Below are positions 1 to 14,088 of a stretch of DNA of 64,000 nucleotides, one piece after another. The notes under the pieces are model-generated. The model did not search any database, was not told the DNA's origin, and saw nothing but the letters and a program-made list of their open reading frames with translations. This stretch comes from Chamaelirium japonicum (taxonomy: Eukaryota; Streptophyta; Magnoliopsida; Liliales; Melanthiaceae), in contig CANTAL010000191.1 in NCBI GenBank assembly GCA_947650365.1, positions 434,001 to 498,000 on the forward strand, read 5' to 3'. Position 1 is the first letter of the stretch. Every line of letters begins with the position of its first letter. The position numbers were made by a program, and so were the translations under genes.

Positions 1-130
1 AATGGTTCATACAAATGAATTAGAAAGGTTACATTCGTGAGAATGAATTAGAATGGATAGTACGAATGAATTAGAATGGATCATGCGAATGAATTTGAAT
101 GGATTGTACGAATGAATTAGAATGGATCGT
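1..130 (+). repeat. F block 1 (array enters from the left)
   Basis: Opens inside the AGAAAGGTTACATTCGTGAG variant cassette (about 21-41), followed by 23-mers. Ends at the CGTACG dyad at the centre of a 42-bp perfect palindrome. Confidence 0.9.
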
Positions 131-151
131 ACGATCCATTCTAATTCATTC
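110..151. repeat. 42-bp perfect palindrome at F-to-R switch
   Basis: Two monomers meet head to head across GATCGTACGATC. The arms match without mismatch from GAATGAATTAG on the left to CTAATTCATTC on the right, centred between 130 and 131. Confidence 0.93.
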
Positions 152-1210
152 TCACAAATGTATCCATTCTAATTCATTCGAATGATCCATTCTAATTCAT
201 TCGCACGATCCATTCTAATTCATTCGCACGAATATATCCATTCTAATTCATTCGTACGATCCATTCTAATTTATTCATACGATTCATTCTAATTCATTCG
301 CACGATCCATTCTAATAAATTCATACGATCCATTCTAATTCATTCGTACGATCTATTCTAATTCATTCGCACGAATGTAACCATTCTAATTCATTCGTAC
401 GATTCATTCTAATTCATTCGTATGATCCATTCAAACTCATTCATACGATCCATTCTAATTCATTCGTACGATCCATTCTAATTCATTTGTACGATCCATT
501 CTAATTCATTCGCACAAATGTATCCATTTTAATTCATTCGTACGATCCATTCTAATTTATTCATACGATCCATTCTAATTCATTCGCACGATCCATTCTA
601 ATTCATTCGTACGATCCATTCTAATTCATTCGCACGAATGTATCCATTCTAATTTATTCGTCCGATCCATTCTAATTCATTCGTACAATGCGTTCTAATC
701 CATTCGTACGATCCATTCTAATCCATTCGTACGATCCATTCTAATTCATTTGTACGAATGAATCCATTCTAATTCATTAGTACGATCCATTCTAATTCAT
801 TCTTATATTCCATTCTAATTCATTCGCACGAATGTATCCATTCTAATTCATTCGTACAATCCATTCTAATTCATTCGTACGATCCATTCTAATTCATTCC
901 TATGATCCATTCGCACAAATGTATCCATTCTAATTCATTTGTACGATCCATTCTAATTCATTCGTACGATCCATTCTAATTCATTCGTACGATCCATTCT
1001 AATTCATTCGCACAAATGTATCCATTCTAATTCATTCGTACGATCTATTCTAATTCATTCGCACGATCCATTCTAATTCATTCGTACGATCCATTCTAAT
1101 TCATTCGCACGATCCATTCTAATTCATTCGTACGATCCATTCTAATTCATTCGCACGAATGTATCCATTCTAATTCATTCGTACGATCCATTCTAATTCA
1201 TTCGCACAAT
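131..1210 (-). repeat. R block 1
   Basis: Mixed 23- and 28-mers. Carries the ACAATGCGTTCTAATCC variant near 687 and closes at about 1205-1220, where GCACAA and TTGTGC face each other across TACAT. Confidence 0.9.
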
Positions 1211-4200
1211 ACATTTGTGCGAATGAATTAGAATGGATCGTACGAATGGATTAGAATGGATCGTACGAATGAATTAGAATGGATCGTACGAATAAATTAA
1301 AAAGGTTACATTTGTGAGAATGAATTAGAATGGATCGTACGAATGAATTATAATGGATCGTACGAATGGATTAGAATTGATCGTACGAATGAATTAGAAT
1401 GGATCGAACGAATGAATTAGAATGGATACATTCGAGCGAATGAATTAGAATAGATCGTAGGAATGAATTAGAATGGATCGTACGAATGAATTAGAATGGA
1501 TACATTCGTGCGAATGAATTAGAATGGATTGTACGAATGAATTAGAATGGATCATAGGAATGAATTAGAATGGATCGTGCAAATGAATTAGAATGGATAC
1601 ATTCGTGCGAATGAATTAGAATGCATCGTAGGAATGAATTAGAATGGATCGTACGAATGAATTAGAATGGTTACATTCGTGCGAATGAATTAGAATGGAT
1701 CGTACGAATGGATTAGAATGGATCGTACGAATGAATTAGAATGGATCGTACAAATGAATTAGAAAGGTTACATTTGTGAGAATGAATTAGAATGGATCGT
1801 ACGAATGAATTAGAATGGATCGCACGAATGGATTAGAATGGATCGTACGAATGAATTAGAATGGATCGTACGAATGAATTAGAATGGATCGCACGAATGA
1901 ATTAGAATGGATCATGCGAATGAATTAGAATGGATTGTACGAATGAATTAGAATGGATACATTTGTGCGAATGAATTAGAATGGACCGTGCGAATGAATT
2001 AGAATGGATCGTACGAATGAATTAGAATGGATATATTTATGCGAATGAATTAGAATGAATCGAACGAATGAATTTGAATGGATACATTTGTGCGAATGAA
2101 TTAGAATGGATCATACGAATGAATTAGAATAGATATATTCATGCGAATAAATTAGAATGGATCGTACGAATAAATTAAAATGGATCGTACGAATGAATTA
2201 GAATGGATCGTGCGAATGAATTAGAATGAATCGTACGAATGCATTAGAATGGATACATTCGTGCGAATGAATTAGAATGGATCGTACGAATGAATTAGAA
2301 TGGATCGTGCGAATGAATTAGAATGAATCGTACGAATGAATTAGAATGGATGCATTTGTACGAATAAATTAGTATGGATTGTACGAATGAATTAGAATGG
2401 ATTGTATGAATAAATTAGAACGGATCGTACGAATGAATTAGAATTGATCGTGCGAATGAATTAGAATGTATACATTCTTGCGAATGAATTTGAATGGATC
2501 GTACGAATTAATTAGAATGGTTACATTCGTGCAAATGAATTAGAATGGATCGTATGAATAAATTAGAATGGATACATTCGTGCGAATGAATTAGAATGGA
2601 TCGTACAAATGAATTAGAATGGATCGTACGAATGAATTAGAATGGATCATGCGAATGAATTAGAATGGATTGTACGAATGAATTAGAATGGATACATTTG
2701 TGCGAATGAATTAGAATGGATCGTGCGAATGAATTAGAGTGGATCATGCGAATGAATTAGAATGGATCGTACAAATAAATTAGAATGGATCCACCGAATG
2801 AGTTAGAATGGATCATACGAATGAATTAGAATGGATCGTGCGAAAGAATTTGAATGGATCGTTCGAATGAATTAGAATGGATCATACCAATGGATTAGAA
2901 TGGATCATACAAATGAATTAGAATGGATCATACAAATGAATTAGAAAGGTTACATTCGTGAGAATGAATTAGAATGGATCGTACGAATGAATTAGAATGG
3001 ATCAGGCAAATGAATTAGAATGGATCGTACGAATGGTTTAGAATAGATCCTACGAATGAATTAGAATGGATCGTACGAATGGATCAGAATGGATCGTACG
3101 AATGAATTAGAATGGATCGTACGAATGAATTAGAATGGATCGTGCAAATGAATTAGAATGGATACATTCGTGCGAATGAATTAGAATGGATCGTAGGAAT
3201 GAATTAGAATGGACCGTACGAATGAATTAGAATGGTTACATTCGTGCGAATGAATTAGAATGGATCGTACGAATGGATTAGAATGGATCGTACGAATGAA
3301 TTAGAATGGATCGTACGAATGGATTAGAATGGATCGTGCAAATGAATTAGAATGGATACATTCGTGCGAATGAATTAGAATGGATCGTAGGAATGAATTA
3401 GAATGGACCGTACGAATGAATTAGAATGGTTACATTCGTGCGAATGAATTAGAAAGGATCGTACGAATGGATTAGAATGGAGATTAGAATGGATCGTACG
3501 AATGGATTAGAATGGATCGTACAAATGAATTAGAAAGGTTACATTTGTGAGAATGAATTAGAATGGATCATACGAATGGATTAGAATGGATCATACGAAT
3601 AGATTAGAATGGATCGTTCGAATGAATTATAATGGATCGTACGAATGCATTAGAATGGATACATTCGTGCGAATGAATTAGAATGGATCGTACGAATGAA
3701 TTAGAATGGATCGTGCGAACGAATTAGAATGGATCGTACGAATGAATTAGAATGGATCGTGCGAATGAATTAGAATGGATTGTACGAATGAATTAGAATA
3801 GATACATTTGTGCGAATGAATTAGAATGGATCGTACGAATGAATTAGAATGGGTTGTACGAATGAATTAGAATAAATCGTAAGAATGAATTAGAATGGAT
3901 TGTACAAATGAATTAGAATGGATACATTTGTGCGATGAATAAGAATGGAGCGTATGAATGAATTAGAATGGATTGGACGAATGAATTAGAATGGATCGTA
4001 CGAATGAATTAGAATGGTTACATTTGTGTGAATGAATTAGAATGGATCGTACGAATGAATTAGAACGGATCGTGCGAATGAATTAGAATTGATCGTACGA
4101 ATGAATTAGAATGGATCGTACGAATGAATTAGAATGGATACCTTTCTGCATATGAATTAGAATACACCGTACGAATGAATTAGAATGGATCATATTAATG

Positions 4201-5022
4201 AATTAGAATGGATCGTACGAATAAATTAGAATGGATCCATTCGTGCGAATGAATTAGAATGGATTGTGCGAATAAATTAGACTGGATCGTGCGAATGACT
4301 AAGAATGGATCATACGAATGAATTAGAATGGATCGTACGAATGGATTAGAATGGATAGTACGAATGGATTAGAATGGAACGTACGAATGGATTAGAATGG
4401 ATCATACAAATGAATTAGAAAGGTTACATTCGTGAGAATTAATTAGAATAGATCGTACGAATGAATTAGAATGGATACATTCGAGTGAATGAATTAGAAT
4501 GGATCGTACGAATGAATTAGAATGGATCATAGGAATGAATTAGAATGGATCGTGCAAATGAATTAGAATGGATACATTCGTGCGAATGAATTAGAATGGA
4601 TCATAGGAATGAATTAGAATGGATCGTACGAATGAGTTAGAATGGTTACATTCGTGCGAATGAATTAGAATGGATCATAGGAATGAATTAGAACGGATCT
4701 TGCGAAAGAATTAGAATGGATCGTAAGAATGAATTAGAATGGATCGTACGAATGAATTAGAATGGATCATACGAATGAATTAGAATGGATCGTACGAATG
4801 GATTAGAATGGATCGTACGAATGAATTAGAATTAGATCATACGAATGAATTGGAATGGATCGTGCGAATGAATTAGAATGGATTGTACGATTAGAATGGA
4901 TACATTCGTACGAATGAATTAGAACGGATCGTGCGAATGAATTAGAATGAATCGTACGAATGAATTTGAATGGATTGTACGAATGAATTAGAATGGATCG
5001 TACGAATGAATTAGAATGGAAT
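1211..5022 (+). repeat. F block 2 (3.8 kb)
   Basis: Third longest uniform block. Holds repeated GTAGG cassettes (near 1580, 3140, 3335, 4550), several AGAAAGGTTACAT cassettes, CCACCGAATGAG near 2792, and an in-block monomer deletion near 3478-3500 (GGAGATTAG). Ends at an unusual GGAATTAGAATTCATTCG joint. Confidence 0.9.
3143..3440 (+). repeat. 194-bp higher-order unit in tandem
   Basis: The order GTGCAAATG, ATACATTCGTGC, GTAGG, GGACCGTACG, TTACATTCGTGC is read twice. The rare GGACCG variant is at 3211 and 3405, exactly 194 bp apart, which equals six 23-mers plus two 28-mers. The shared private variant marks a local duplication. Confidence 0.87.
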
Positions 5023-6848
5023 TAGAATTCATTCGTACGATCCATTCTAATCCATTCTAATCCATTCCAATTCATATGCACAAAGGTATCCATTCTAATT
5101 CATTCGTACGATCCATTCTAATTCATTCGTACGATCCATTCTAATTCATTCATACGATCCATTCTAATTAATTCGCACGATCCGTTCTAATTCATTCCTA
5201 TGATCCATTCTAATTCATTCGCACGAATGTAACCATTCTAATTCATTCGTACGATCCATTCTAATTCTTTCCGACGATCCATTCTAATTCATTCGCACTA
5301 ATGTGTCCATTCTAATTCATTTCCACGATCCATTCTAATTCATTCCTATGATCCATTCTAATTCATTCGTACGAACCATTCTAATTCATTCGCTCGAATG
5401 TATCCATTCTAATTCATTCGTACAATCCATTCTAATTCATTCGTACGATCCATTCTAATTCAGTCTCACGAATGTAACCTTTCTAATTCATTTGTATGAT
5501 CCATTCTAATTCATTCGTACGATCCATTCTAATCCATTCGTACGATCCATTCTAATCCATTCGTACGATCCATTCTATTTCATTCGTACGATCTATTCTA
5601 ATTCATTCGCTCGAATGTATCCATTCTAATTCATTCGTATGATCCATTCTAATCCATTCGTACGATCCATTCTAAACCATTCGTACGATCCATTCTAATT
5701 CATTCACACGAATGTAACCATTTTAATTCATTCATACGATCCATTCTAATTCATTCGCACAATCCATTCTAATTCATTTGTACGATCCATTCTAATCCAT
5801 TCGTACGATCCATTCTAATTTATTCGTACGATCCATTTTAATTCATTCTCACAAATGTAACCTTTCTAATTCATTTGTACGATCCATTCTAATTCATTCG
5901 TACGATCCATTCTAATCCATTCGTACGATCCATTCTAATCCATTCATACGATCCATTCTACTTCATTCGCACGAATGTAACCATTTTAATTCATTCGTAT
6001 GATCCATTCTAATTAATTCCTACGATCCATTCTAATTCATTCGCACGAATGTATCCATTCTAATTCATTTGCACGATCCATTCTAATTTATTCCTATGAT
6101 CCATTCTAATTCATTTGTACAATCCATTCTATTTCATTCGCTCGAATATATGCATTCTAATTCATTCGTATGATCCATTCTAATTCGTTCATACGATCCA
6201 TTCTAATTCGTTCGTACAATCCATTCTAATTCATTCGTACGATCCATTCTAATTCATTCGCACGATCCATTCTAATTCATTCCTATGATCCATTCTAACT
6301 CATTTGTACGATACATTCTAATTCATTCGCTCGAATGTATCCATTCTAATTCATTCGTACGATCCATTCTAATTCGTTCATACGATCCATTCTAATTCGT
6401 TCGTACGATCCATTCTAATTCATTCGTACGATCCATTCTAATTCCGTACGATCCATTCTAATTCATTCGCACGATCCATTCTAATTCATTCGCACAAATG
6501 TATCCATTCTAATTCATTTGTAAGATCCATTCTAATTCATTCGCACAAATGTATCCAATCTAATTCATTCGTTCGATCCATTCTAATTCATTCACATAAA
6601 TATATCCATTCTAATTCATTCAAACGATCCATTCTAATTCATTCGCACGATCCATTCTAATTCATTCGCACAAATGTATCCATTCTAATTCATTCGTACA
6701 ATCCATTTTAATTCATTCGCATGATCCATTCTAATTCATTCGTACGATCCATTATAATGCATTTGTACGATCCATTCTTATTCATTCGCACGAATGTATC
6801 CATTCTAATTTATTCGTACGATCCATTCTAATTCATTCTCACAAATGT
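5023..6848 (-). repeat. R block 2
   Basis: R monomers with CCTATG/CCTACG and CTCGAATG variants, and two runs of CATTCGTACGATCC-CATTCGTACGATCC (near 5530 and 5910). Starts with two shortened monomers (CCATTCTAATCC repeated) and closes at the junction AATGTATCATACGAATG. Confidence 0.9.
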
Positions 6849-7570
6849 ATCATACGAATGAATTAGAATGGATTGTACAAATGGATTAGAATGGATCGTA
6901 CGAATGAATTAGAATGGATCGTACGAATGCATTAGAATGGATACATTCGTGCAAATGAATTAGAATGGATCGTAAGAATGAATTAGAATGGATCGTGCGA
7001 ATGAATTAGAATGGATCGTACGAATGAATTAGAATGGATCGTACGAATGAATTATAATGGATACATTTGTGCGAATGAATTAGAATGGATCGTACGAATG
7101 AATTAGAATGTATCGTGCGAATGAATTAGAGTGTATCGTACGAATGAATTAGAATGGATACATTCGTGCGAATGAATTAGAATGGATCGTACGAATGAAT
7201 TAGACTGGATCGTACGAATAAATTAGAATGGATACATTCATGCAAATGAATTAGAATGGATCGTACGAATGAATTAGAATGGATCATACGAATGAATTAG
7301 AAAGGATCGTACGAATGAATTAGGATGGATCAAATAAATGAATTGGAATGGTTACATTCATACGAATGAATTAGAATGGATCGTGCGAATGGATTAGAAT
7401 GGATCGTACGAATGGATTAGAACGCATTGTACGAATGAATTCGAATAGATACATTTGTGCGAATGAATTAGATTGCATCGTACGAATGAATTTGAATGGA
7501 TTGTACGAATGAATTAGAATGGATCGTACGAATGAATTTGAATGGATCGTTCAAATGAATTAGAATGGAT
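6849..7570 (+). repeat. F block 3
   Basis: F monomers, mostly 23-mers with six or so 28-mers. Contains GGATTAGAACGCATTGTACG near 7410. Ends at GGATTCAAACAATGCATTC. Confidence 0.9.
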
Positions 7571-8349
7571 TCAAACAATGCATTCTAATTCATTCGTATG
7601 AGCTATTCTAATTTATTCGTACGATCCATTCTAATGAATTAGTACGATTCATTCTAATTCATTCGCATAAATATATCCATTCTAATTCATTCGTACGATC
7701 CATTCTAATTCATTCGCACGATCCATTCTAATTCATTCGCACAAATGTATCCATTCTAATTCATTCGTACGATCCATTCTTATTCATTCATACGATCACT
7801 TCTAATTCATTTGCATGATCCATTCTAATTCATTCCTATGATCCATTCTAATTCATTCGTACGATCCATTCTAATTCATTCGCTCGAATGTATCCATTCT
7901 AATTCATTCATACGATCCATTCTAATTCATTCGTACGATCCATTCTAATTCATTCTCACGAATGTAACCTTTCTAATTCATTTGTATGATCCATTCTAAT
8001 TCATTCTCACAAATGTATCCATTCTAATCCATTCGTACGATCCATTCTAATTCATTCTCACAAATGTATCCTTTCTAATCCATTCGTACGATCCATTCGT
8101 ACGATCCATTCTAATTCATTCTCACGAATGTAACCTTTCTAATTCATTCGTATGATCCATTCTAATTCATTCTCACAAATGTATCCATTCGTACGATCCA
8201 TTCTAATCCATTCGTACAATCCATTCTAATTCATTCGTACGATCCATTCTAATTCATTCGCTCGAATGTATCCATTCTAATTCATTCGTACGATCCATTC
8301 TAATTCGTTCATACGATCCATTCTAATTTGTTTGTACGATCCATTCTAA
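7571..8349 (-). repeat. R block 3
   Basis: R monomers with three closely spaced CTCACAAATG/CTCACGAATG cassettes (about 7960-8180). Two monomers near 8090 and 8190 have lost their TCTAATTCAT part (CCATTCGTACGATCC). Confidence 0.9.
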
Positions 8350-9488
8350 AATGAGTTAGAATGGATCATACGAATGAATTAGAATGGATCGTACGAATGA
8401 ATTAGAATGGATTGTGCGAATGAATTAGAATGGATCGTATGAATGAATAAGAATGGATCGTACGAATGAGTTAGAATGGATAGTACAAATGAATTAGAAA
8501 GGTTATATTTGTGAGAATGAATTAGAATGGATCGTACGAATGGATTAGAATGGATCGTACGAATGGATTAGAATGGATCGTACGAATGGATTAGAATGGA
8601 TCGTACGAATGAATTAGAATGGATCGTGCGAACGAATTAGAATGGATCGTGCGAACGAATTAGAATGGATCGTATGAACGAATTAGAATGGATCGTACGA
8701 ACAAATTAGAATGGATCGTACGAACGAATTAGCATGGATACATTCGAGCGAATGAATTATAATGGATCATACGAATGAATTAGAATGGATAATCGGAATG
8801 AATTAGAATGGATCGTGCAAATGAATTAGAGTGGATACATTCGTGCGAATGAATTAGAATGGATCGTAGGAATGAATTAGAATGGATCGTACGAATGAAT
8901 TAGAATGGTTACATTCGTGCGAATGAATTAGAATGGATCGTACGAATGGATTAGAATAGATCGTACGAATGGATTAGAATGGATCGTACAAATGAATTAG
9001 AATGGATCGTACAAATGAATTAGAAAGGTTACATTTGTGAGAATGAATTAGAATGGATCGTACAAATGAATTAGAATGGATCGTACGAATGGATTAGAAT
9101 GGATCGTACAAATGGATTAGAATGGATCGAACGAATGGATTAGAATGGATCGTACGAATGAATTAGAATGGATCATACAAATGAATTAGAAAGGTTACAT
9201 TCGTGAGACTGAATTAGAATGGATCGTGCGAATGAATTAGAATGGATCATGCGAATGAATTTAAATGGATCGTACGAATGAATTAGAATGGATCGAACGA
9301 ATGAATTAGAATGGATACATTCAAGCGAATGAATTAGAATAGATCGTAGGAATGGATTAGAATGGATCATACGAATGAATTAGAATGGATCGTGCGAATG
9401 AATTAGAATGGATTGTACGAATGAATTAGAATGGATAATTCGTGCGAATGAATTAGAATGGATCGGACGAATGAATTAGAATGGATGT
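8350..9488 (+). repeat. F block 4
   Basis: Includes three consecutive CGAACGAATTAG (CG-gained) monomers near 8630-8730, a GTAGG cassette (about 8816-8920) and the open-frame cassette at 9173-9370. Ends at GGATGTACGATTC. Confidence 0.9.
9173..9370 (-). repeat. Open-frame cassette, copy 1
   Basis: A roughly 200-bp variant order, read on the minus strand: TATGATCC, CCTACGATCTATTC, CTTGAATGTATCC, GTTCGATCC, CATTTAAATTCATTCGC, CTCACGAATGTAACC. Its frame is open for 65 codons only because 23- and 28-mers alternate and one TCTAATTC is replaced by an A-rich form, removing a TAA. It is a repeat signature, not a gene. Confidence 0.82.
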
Positions 9489-11168
9489 ACGATTCATTCT
9501 AATTCATTCCTACGATCCATTCTAATGCATTCGTACGATTCATTCTAATTCATTCGCACGATCCATTCTAATTCATTCAGACGATCCATTCTAATTCATT
9601 CACACGATCCATTCTAATTCATTCGTACGAATGTAACCATTCTAATTCATTCTTACGATCCATTCTTATTCATTCCTACGATCCATTCTAATTCATTCGC
9701 ACGAATGTATCCATTCTAATTCATTAGCACGATCCATTCTAATTCATTCCTATGGTCCATTCTATATCATTCGTACGATCCAGTCTAATTCATTCGCTCG
9801 AATGTATCCATTCTAATTCATTCATTAGATCCATTCTAATTCGTTCATACGATCCATTCTAATTCATTTGTACGATCCATTCTAATTCGTTCGTACGATC
9901 CATTCTAATTCATTCGCACGATCCATTCTAATTCATTCGCACGATCCGTTCTAATTCATTCACATGAATGTAACCTTTCTAATTCATTTGTATGATCCAT
10001 TCTAATTCATTTGTACGATCCATTCTAATCCATTCGTACGATCCATTCTAATTCATTTGCACTATCCTTTCTAATTCATTATTATGATCCATTCTAATTC
10101 ATTCGTACGATCCATTCTAATTTATTCGCTCGAATGTATCCATTCTAATTCATTCGTACGATCCATTCTAATTCATTCGTACGATCCATTCTAATTCATT
10201 CTCACGAATGTAACCATTCTAATTCATTTGTATGCATCCATTCTAATTCATTCGTACGATCCATTCTAATTCATTCGCACAATCCATTCTAATTCATTCG
10301 TACGATCCATTCTAATTAATTCGCATGATCCATTCTAATTCATTCGTACGATCCATTCTAATTCATTCGCACGAATGTATCCATTCTAATGCATTCGTAC
10401 GATTCAATCTAATTCATTCGCACGATCCATTCTAATTCATTCGTACGATCCATTCTAATTCATTCGGCCGATCCATTCTAATTCATTCGCACGAATGTAT
10501 CCATTCTAATTCATTCGTACAATCCATTCTAATTCAATCGCACAATCCATTCTAATTTATTCGTATGATCCATTCTAATTCATTCCTACGATCTATTCTA
10601 ATTCATTCGCTCGAATGTATCCATTTTAATTCATTCGTTCGATCCATTCTAATTCATTTGTACGATCCATTCTAATTCATTCGTATGATCCATTCTCTAA
10701 TTCATTCGTATGATCTATTCTAATTCATTCCTACGATCTATTCTAATTCATTCGCTCGAATGTATCCATTCTCATTCATTCGTTCGATCCATTCTAATTC
10801 ATTCGTACGATCCATTCTAATTCATTCGTACGAACCATTCTAATGCATTCGTACGATTCATTCTAATTCATTCGCACGATCCATTCTAATTCATTCGTAC
10901 GATCCATTCTTATTCATTCATACGATCCAATCTAATATTTTCGCATAATCCATTCTAATTCATTCGCACAAATGTACTCCATTCTAATTCATTCGTACAA
11001 TCCATTCTAATTCATTTGCACGATCCATTCTAATTCATTCCTATGATCCATTCTAATTCATTCGTACGATCCATTCTAATTTATTCGCTCGAATGTATCC
11101 ATTCTAATTCTTTCATATGATCCATTCTAATTCATTCGCACGAATGTATCCATTCTAGTTCATTCGCA
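9489..11168 (-). repeat. R block 4
   Basis: R array with CCTACG/CCTATG cassettes (9640-9760) and two tandem CCTACGATCTATTC-CTCGAATG units (about 10580-10640 and 10730-10790). A CT insertion (CATTCTCTAATTC) sits near 10690. Confidence 0.9.
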
Positions 11169-11326
11169 CGAATAAATTAGAATAGATCGAACGAATAAAT
11201 TAGAATGGTTAATGAATTAGAATGGATCGTACGAATGGATTAGAATGGATCGTACGAATGAATTAGAATGGATCGTGCGAATGAATTAGAACGGATCGTA
11301 CGAATGAATTAGAACGGATCATACGA
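11169..11326 (+). repeat. F block 5 (short)
   Basis: About seven F monomers, two with the AGAACGG variant. The first two (AATAGATCGAACG, GGTTAATG) are degenerate. Ends at GATCATACGATGAAATC. Confidence 0.85.
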
Positions 11327-12033
11327 TGAAATCTAATTCATTAGTACAATGCGTTCTAATCCATTCGTACGATCCATTATAATTCATTCGTATGATCCAT
11401 TCTAATTCATTTGTACGATCCATTCTAATTCTTTCGTACGATCAATTCTAATTCATTCATACGATCCATTCTAATTCATTCGCACGAATGTAACCATTCT
11501 AATTCATTCCGACGATCCATTCTAATTCATTCGCATGAATGTATCCATTCTAATTCATTTGCACGATCCATTCTAATTCATTCCTATGATCCATTCTAAT
11601 TCATTCGTACGATCCATTCTAATTCATTCGCACGAATGTATCCATTCTAATTCATTTGCACGATCCATTCTAATTCATTCCTATGATCCATTCTAATTCA
11701 TTCGTACGATCCATTCTAATTCATTCGCTCAAATGTATCCATTCTAATTCATTCGTACAATCCATTCTAATTCATTCGTACGATCCATTCTAATTCATTC
11801 GCACAAATGTATCCATTCAAATTCATTCGTACGATCCATTCTAATTCATTCGTACGATCCATTCTAATTCATTCGAACAAATGTATCCATTCTAATTCAT
11901 TCGTTCGATCTATTCTAATTCATTCGCATAAATATTTCCATTCTAATCCATTCGCACGATCCATTCTAATTCATTCGTATGATCAATTCGAATTCATTCG
12001 TACAATCCATTCTAATTCAGTCGTATGAATGTA
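11327..12033 (-). repeat. R block 5
   Basis: Starts with ACAATGCGTTCTAATCC and contains a 97-bp tandem unit (TTTGCACGATCC at 11559 and 11656; 97 = 3x23+28). Ends in CAGTCGTATGAATGTATC, a junction repeated at 13.25 kb. Confidence 0.9.
11807..12028 (+). repeat. Chance 73-codon open stretch in R block 5
   Basis: Open frame through mixed 23- and 28-mers, with two monomers that have lost TAA (TCAAATTC, TCGAATTC). It reads as short imperfect peptide periods and has no independent start context. Not a gene. Confidence 0.8.
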
Positions 12034-12062
12034 TCATACGAATGAATTAGAATGGATCATAG
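11979..12062. repeat. R-to-F junction unit, copy 1 (repeats 1221 bp on)
   Basis: The order ATGATCAATTC, CGTACAATCC, CAGTCGTATGAATG, TATCATACGAATG recurs at 13200-13283 with constant 1221-bp spacing, inversion joint included. Confidence 0.87.
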
Positions 12063-13106
12063 GAATGAATTAGAATGGATCGTGCAAATAAATTAGAATG
12101 GATACATTCGTGCGAATGAATTAGATTGGATCGTAGGAATGAATTAGAATGGATCGTACGAATGAATTAGAATGGTTACATTCGTGCGAATGAATTAGAA
12201 TGGATCGTATGAACGGATTAGAATGGATCGTACGAATAGATTAGAATGGATCGTACGAATCAATTAGAATAGATCGTTCAAATGAATTAGAAAGGTTACA
12301 TTTGTGAGAATGAATTAGAATGGATCGTACGAATAGATTAGAATGGATCGTACGAATGGATTAGAATGGATCGTACGAATGGATTAGAATGGATCATACA
12401 AATGAATTAGAAAGGTTACATTCGTGAGAATGAATTAGAATGGATCGTATGAATGAATTAGAATGGATCGTACGAATGAATTTGAATGGATACATTCGAG
12501 CGAATGAACTAGAATGGATCGTACGAATGAATTAGAATGAATCATAGGAATGAATTAGAATGGATCGTGCAAATGAATTAGAATAGATACATTCGTGCGA
12601 ATGAATTAGAATGGATCGTAGGAATGAATTAGAATGGATCGTACGAATGAATTAGAATGGTTACATTCGAGCGAATGAATTAGAATGGATCGTACGAATG
12701 GATTAGAATGGATCGTGCGAATGAATTAGAATGGATCGTACGAATGAATTAGAATGGATACATTCGAGCGAATGAATTAGAATAGATCGTAGGAGTAAAT
12801 TAGAATGGATCATACGAATGAATTAGAATGGATCGTGCGAATGAATTAGAATGGATTGTACGAATGAATTAGAATGGATCGAACAAATAAATTAGAATGG
12901 ATACATTTGTACGAATAAATTAGAATTGATTGTACGAATGAATTAGAATGGATACATTCTTGCGAATAAATTAGAATCGATCGTATATTCGTGCAAATAA
13001 ATTAGAATGGATCATACGAATGAATTAGAATGGGTCGTCCGAATGAATTAGAAAGAATCGTACGAATGCATTAGAATGGATCGTACGAATGAATTAGAAT
13101 GAATCG
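12034..13106 (+). repeat. F block 6
   Basis: F array with GTAGG cassettes (about 12080 and 12570), two AGAAAGGTTACAT cassettes and the CGTATATTCGTGCAAATAA variant near 12983. Ends at GAATCGTATGATCC. Confidence 0.9.
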
Positions 13107-13254
13107 TATGATCCATTCTAATTCATTTGTACGATCCATTAAAATACATTCGCACGATCCATTCTAATTCATTCGTACGATCCATTCTAATTCATTCGTA
13201 TGATCAATTCTAATTCATTCGTACAATCCATTCTAATTCAGTCGTATGAATGTA
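13107..13254 (-). repeat. R block 6 (short)
   Basis: Six or seven R monomers. Its last 55 bp are the second copy of the 12.0-kb inversion junction. Confidence 0.87.
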
Positions 13255-13283
13255 TCATACGAATGAATTAGAATGGATCATGC
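13200..13283. repeat. R-to-F junction unit, copy 2
   Basis: Same variant order and joint (CAGTCGTATGAATG then TATCATACGAATG) as 11979-12062. Confidence 0.87.
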
Positions 13284-13686
13284 GAATGAATTAGAATGGA
13301 TCGTACGAAAGAATTAGAATGGATACATTCGAGCGAATAAATTAGAATGGATCGTACGAATGAATTATAATGGATCATAGGAATGAATTAGAATGGATCG
13401 TGCAAATGAATTAGAATGGATACACCGAATGAGTTAGAATGGATCGTACGAATGAATTAGAATGAGTGTACGAATGAACTATAATGGATATATTCGTGCG
13501 AATGAATTAGAATAGATCATATGAAAGAATTAGAATGGATCGTGCGAACGAATTAGAATGGATCGTTGGAATGAATTAGAATGGATCGTACGAACGAATT
13601 AGAATGGATCATACGAACGAATTAGAATGGATCATATGAACGAATTAGAATGGATCGTACGAATGAATTAGAATGGATACATTCGT
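13255..13686 (+). repeat. F block 7
   Basis: Contains the private variant GATCATATGAAAGAATTAG near 13508, shared with 34.8 kb, 43.04 kb and 44.62 kb. Ends at GGATACATTCGTACGATCC. Confidence 0.9.
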
Positions 13687-14088
13687 ACGATCCATTCTAA
13701 TTCATTCGTACGATCCATTCTTATTCATTTGTACGATCCATTCAAATTCATTCGCATGATCCATTCTAATTCATTCGTACGATCCATTCTAATTCATTCT
13801 CACGAATGTAACCTTTCTAATTCATTTGTATGATCCATTCTAATTCATTCGTACGATCCATTCTAATCCATTCGTACGATCCATTCTAATCCATTCGTAC
13901 GATCCATTCTAATCCATTCGTACAATCTATTCTAATTCATTCTCACAAATGTAACCTTTCTAATTCATTTGTACGATCCATTCTAATTCATTCGTACGAT
14001 CCATTCTGATTTATTCGTACGATCCATTCTAATTCATTCGTACGATCCATTCTAATTCATCGCACGAATCCGTTCTAATTCATTCGCA
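13687..14088 (-). repeat. R block 7
   Basis: R array ending in the rare order TCATCGCACGAATCCGTTC, then CATTCGCACGAATGAATTAG. The same end is found at 35.52-35.57 kb. Confidence 0.88.
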
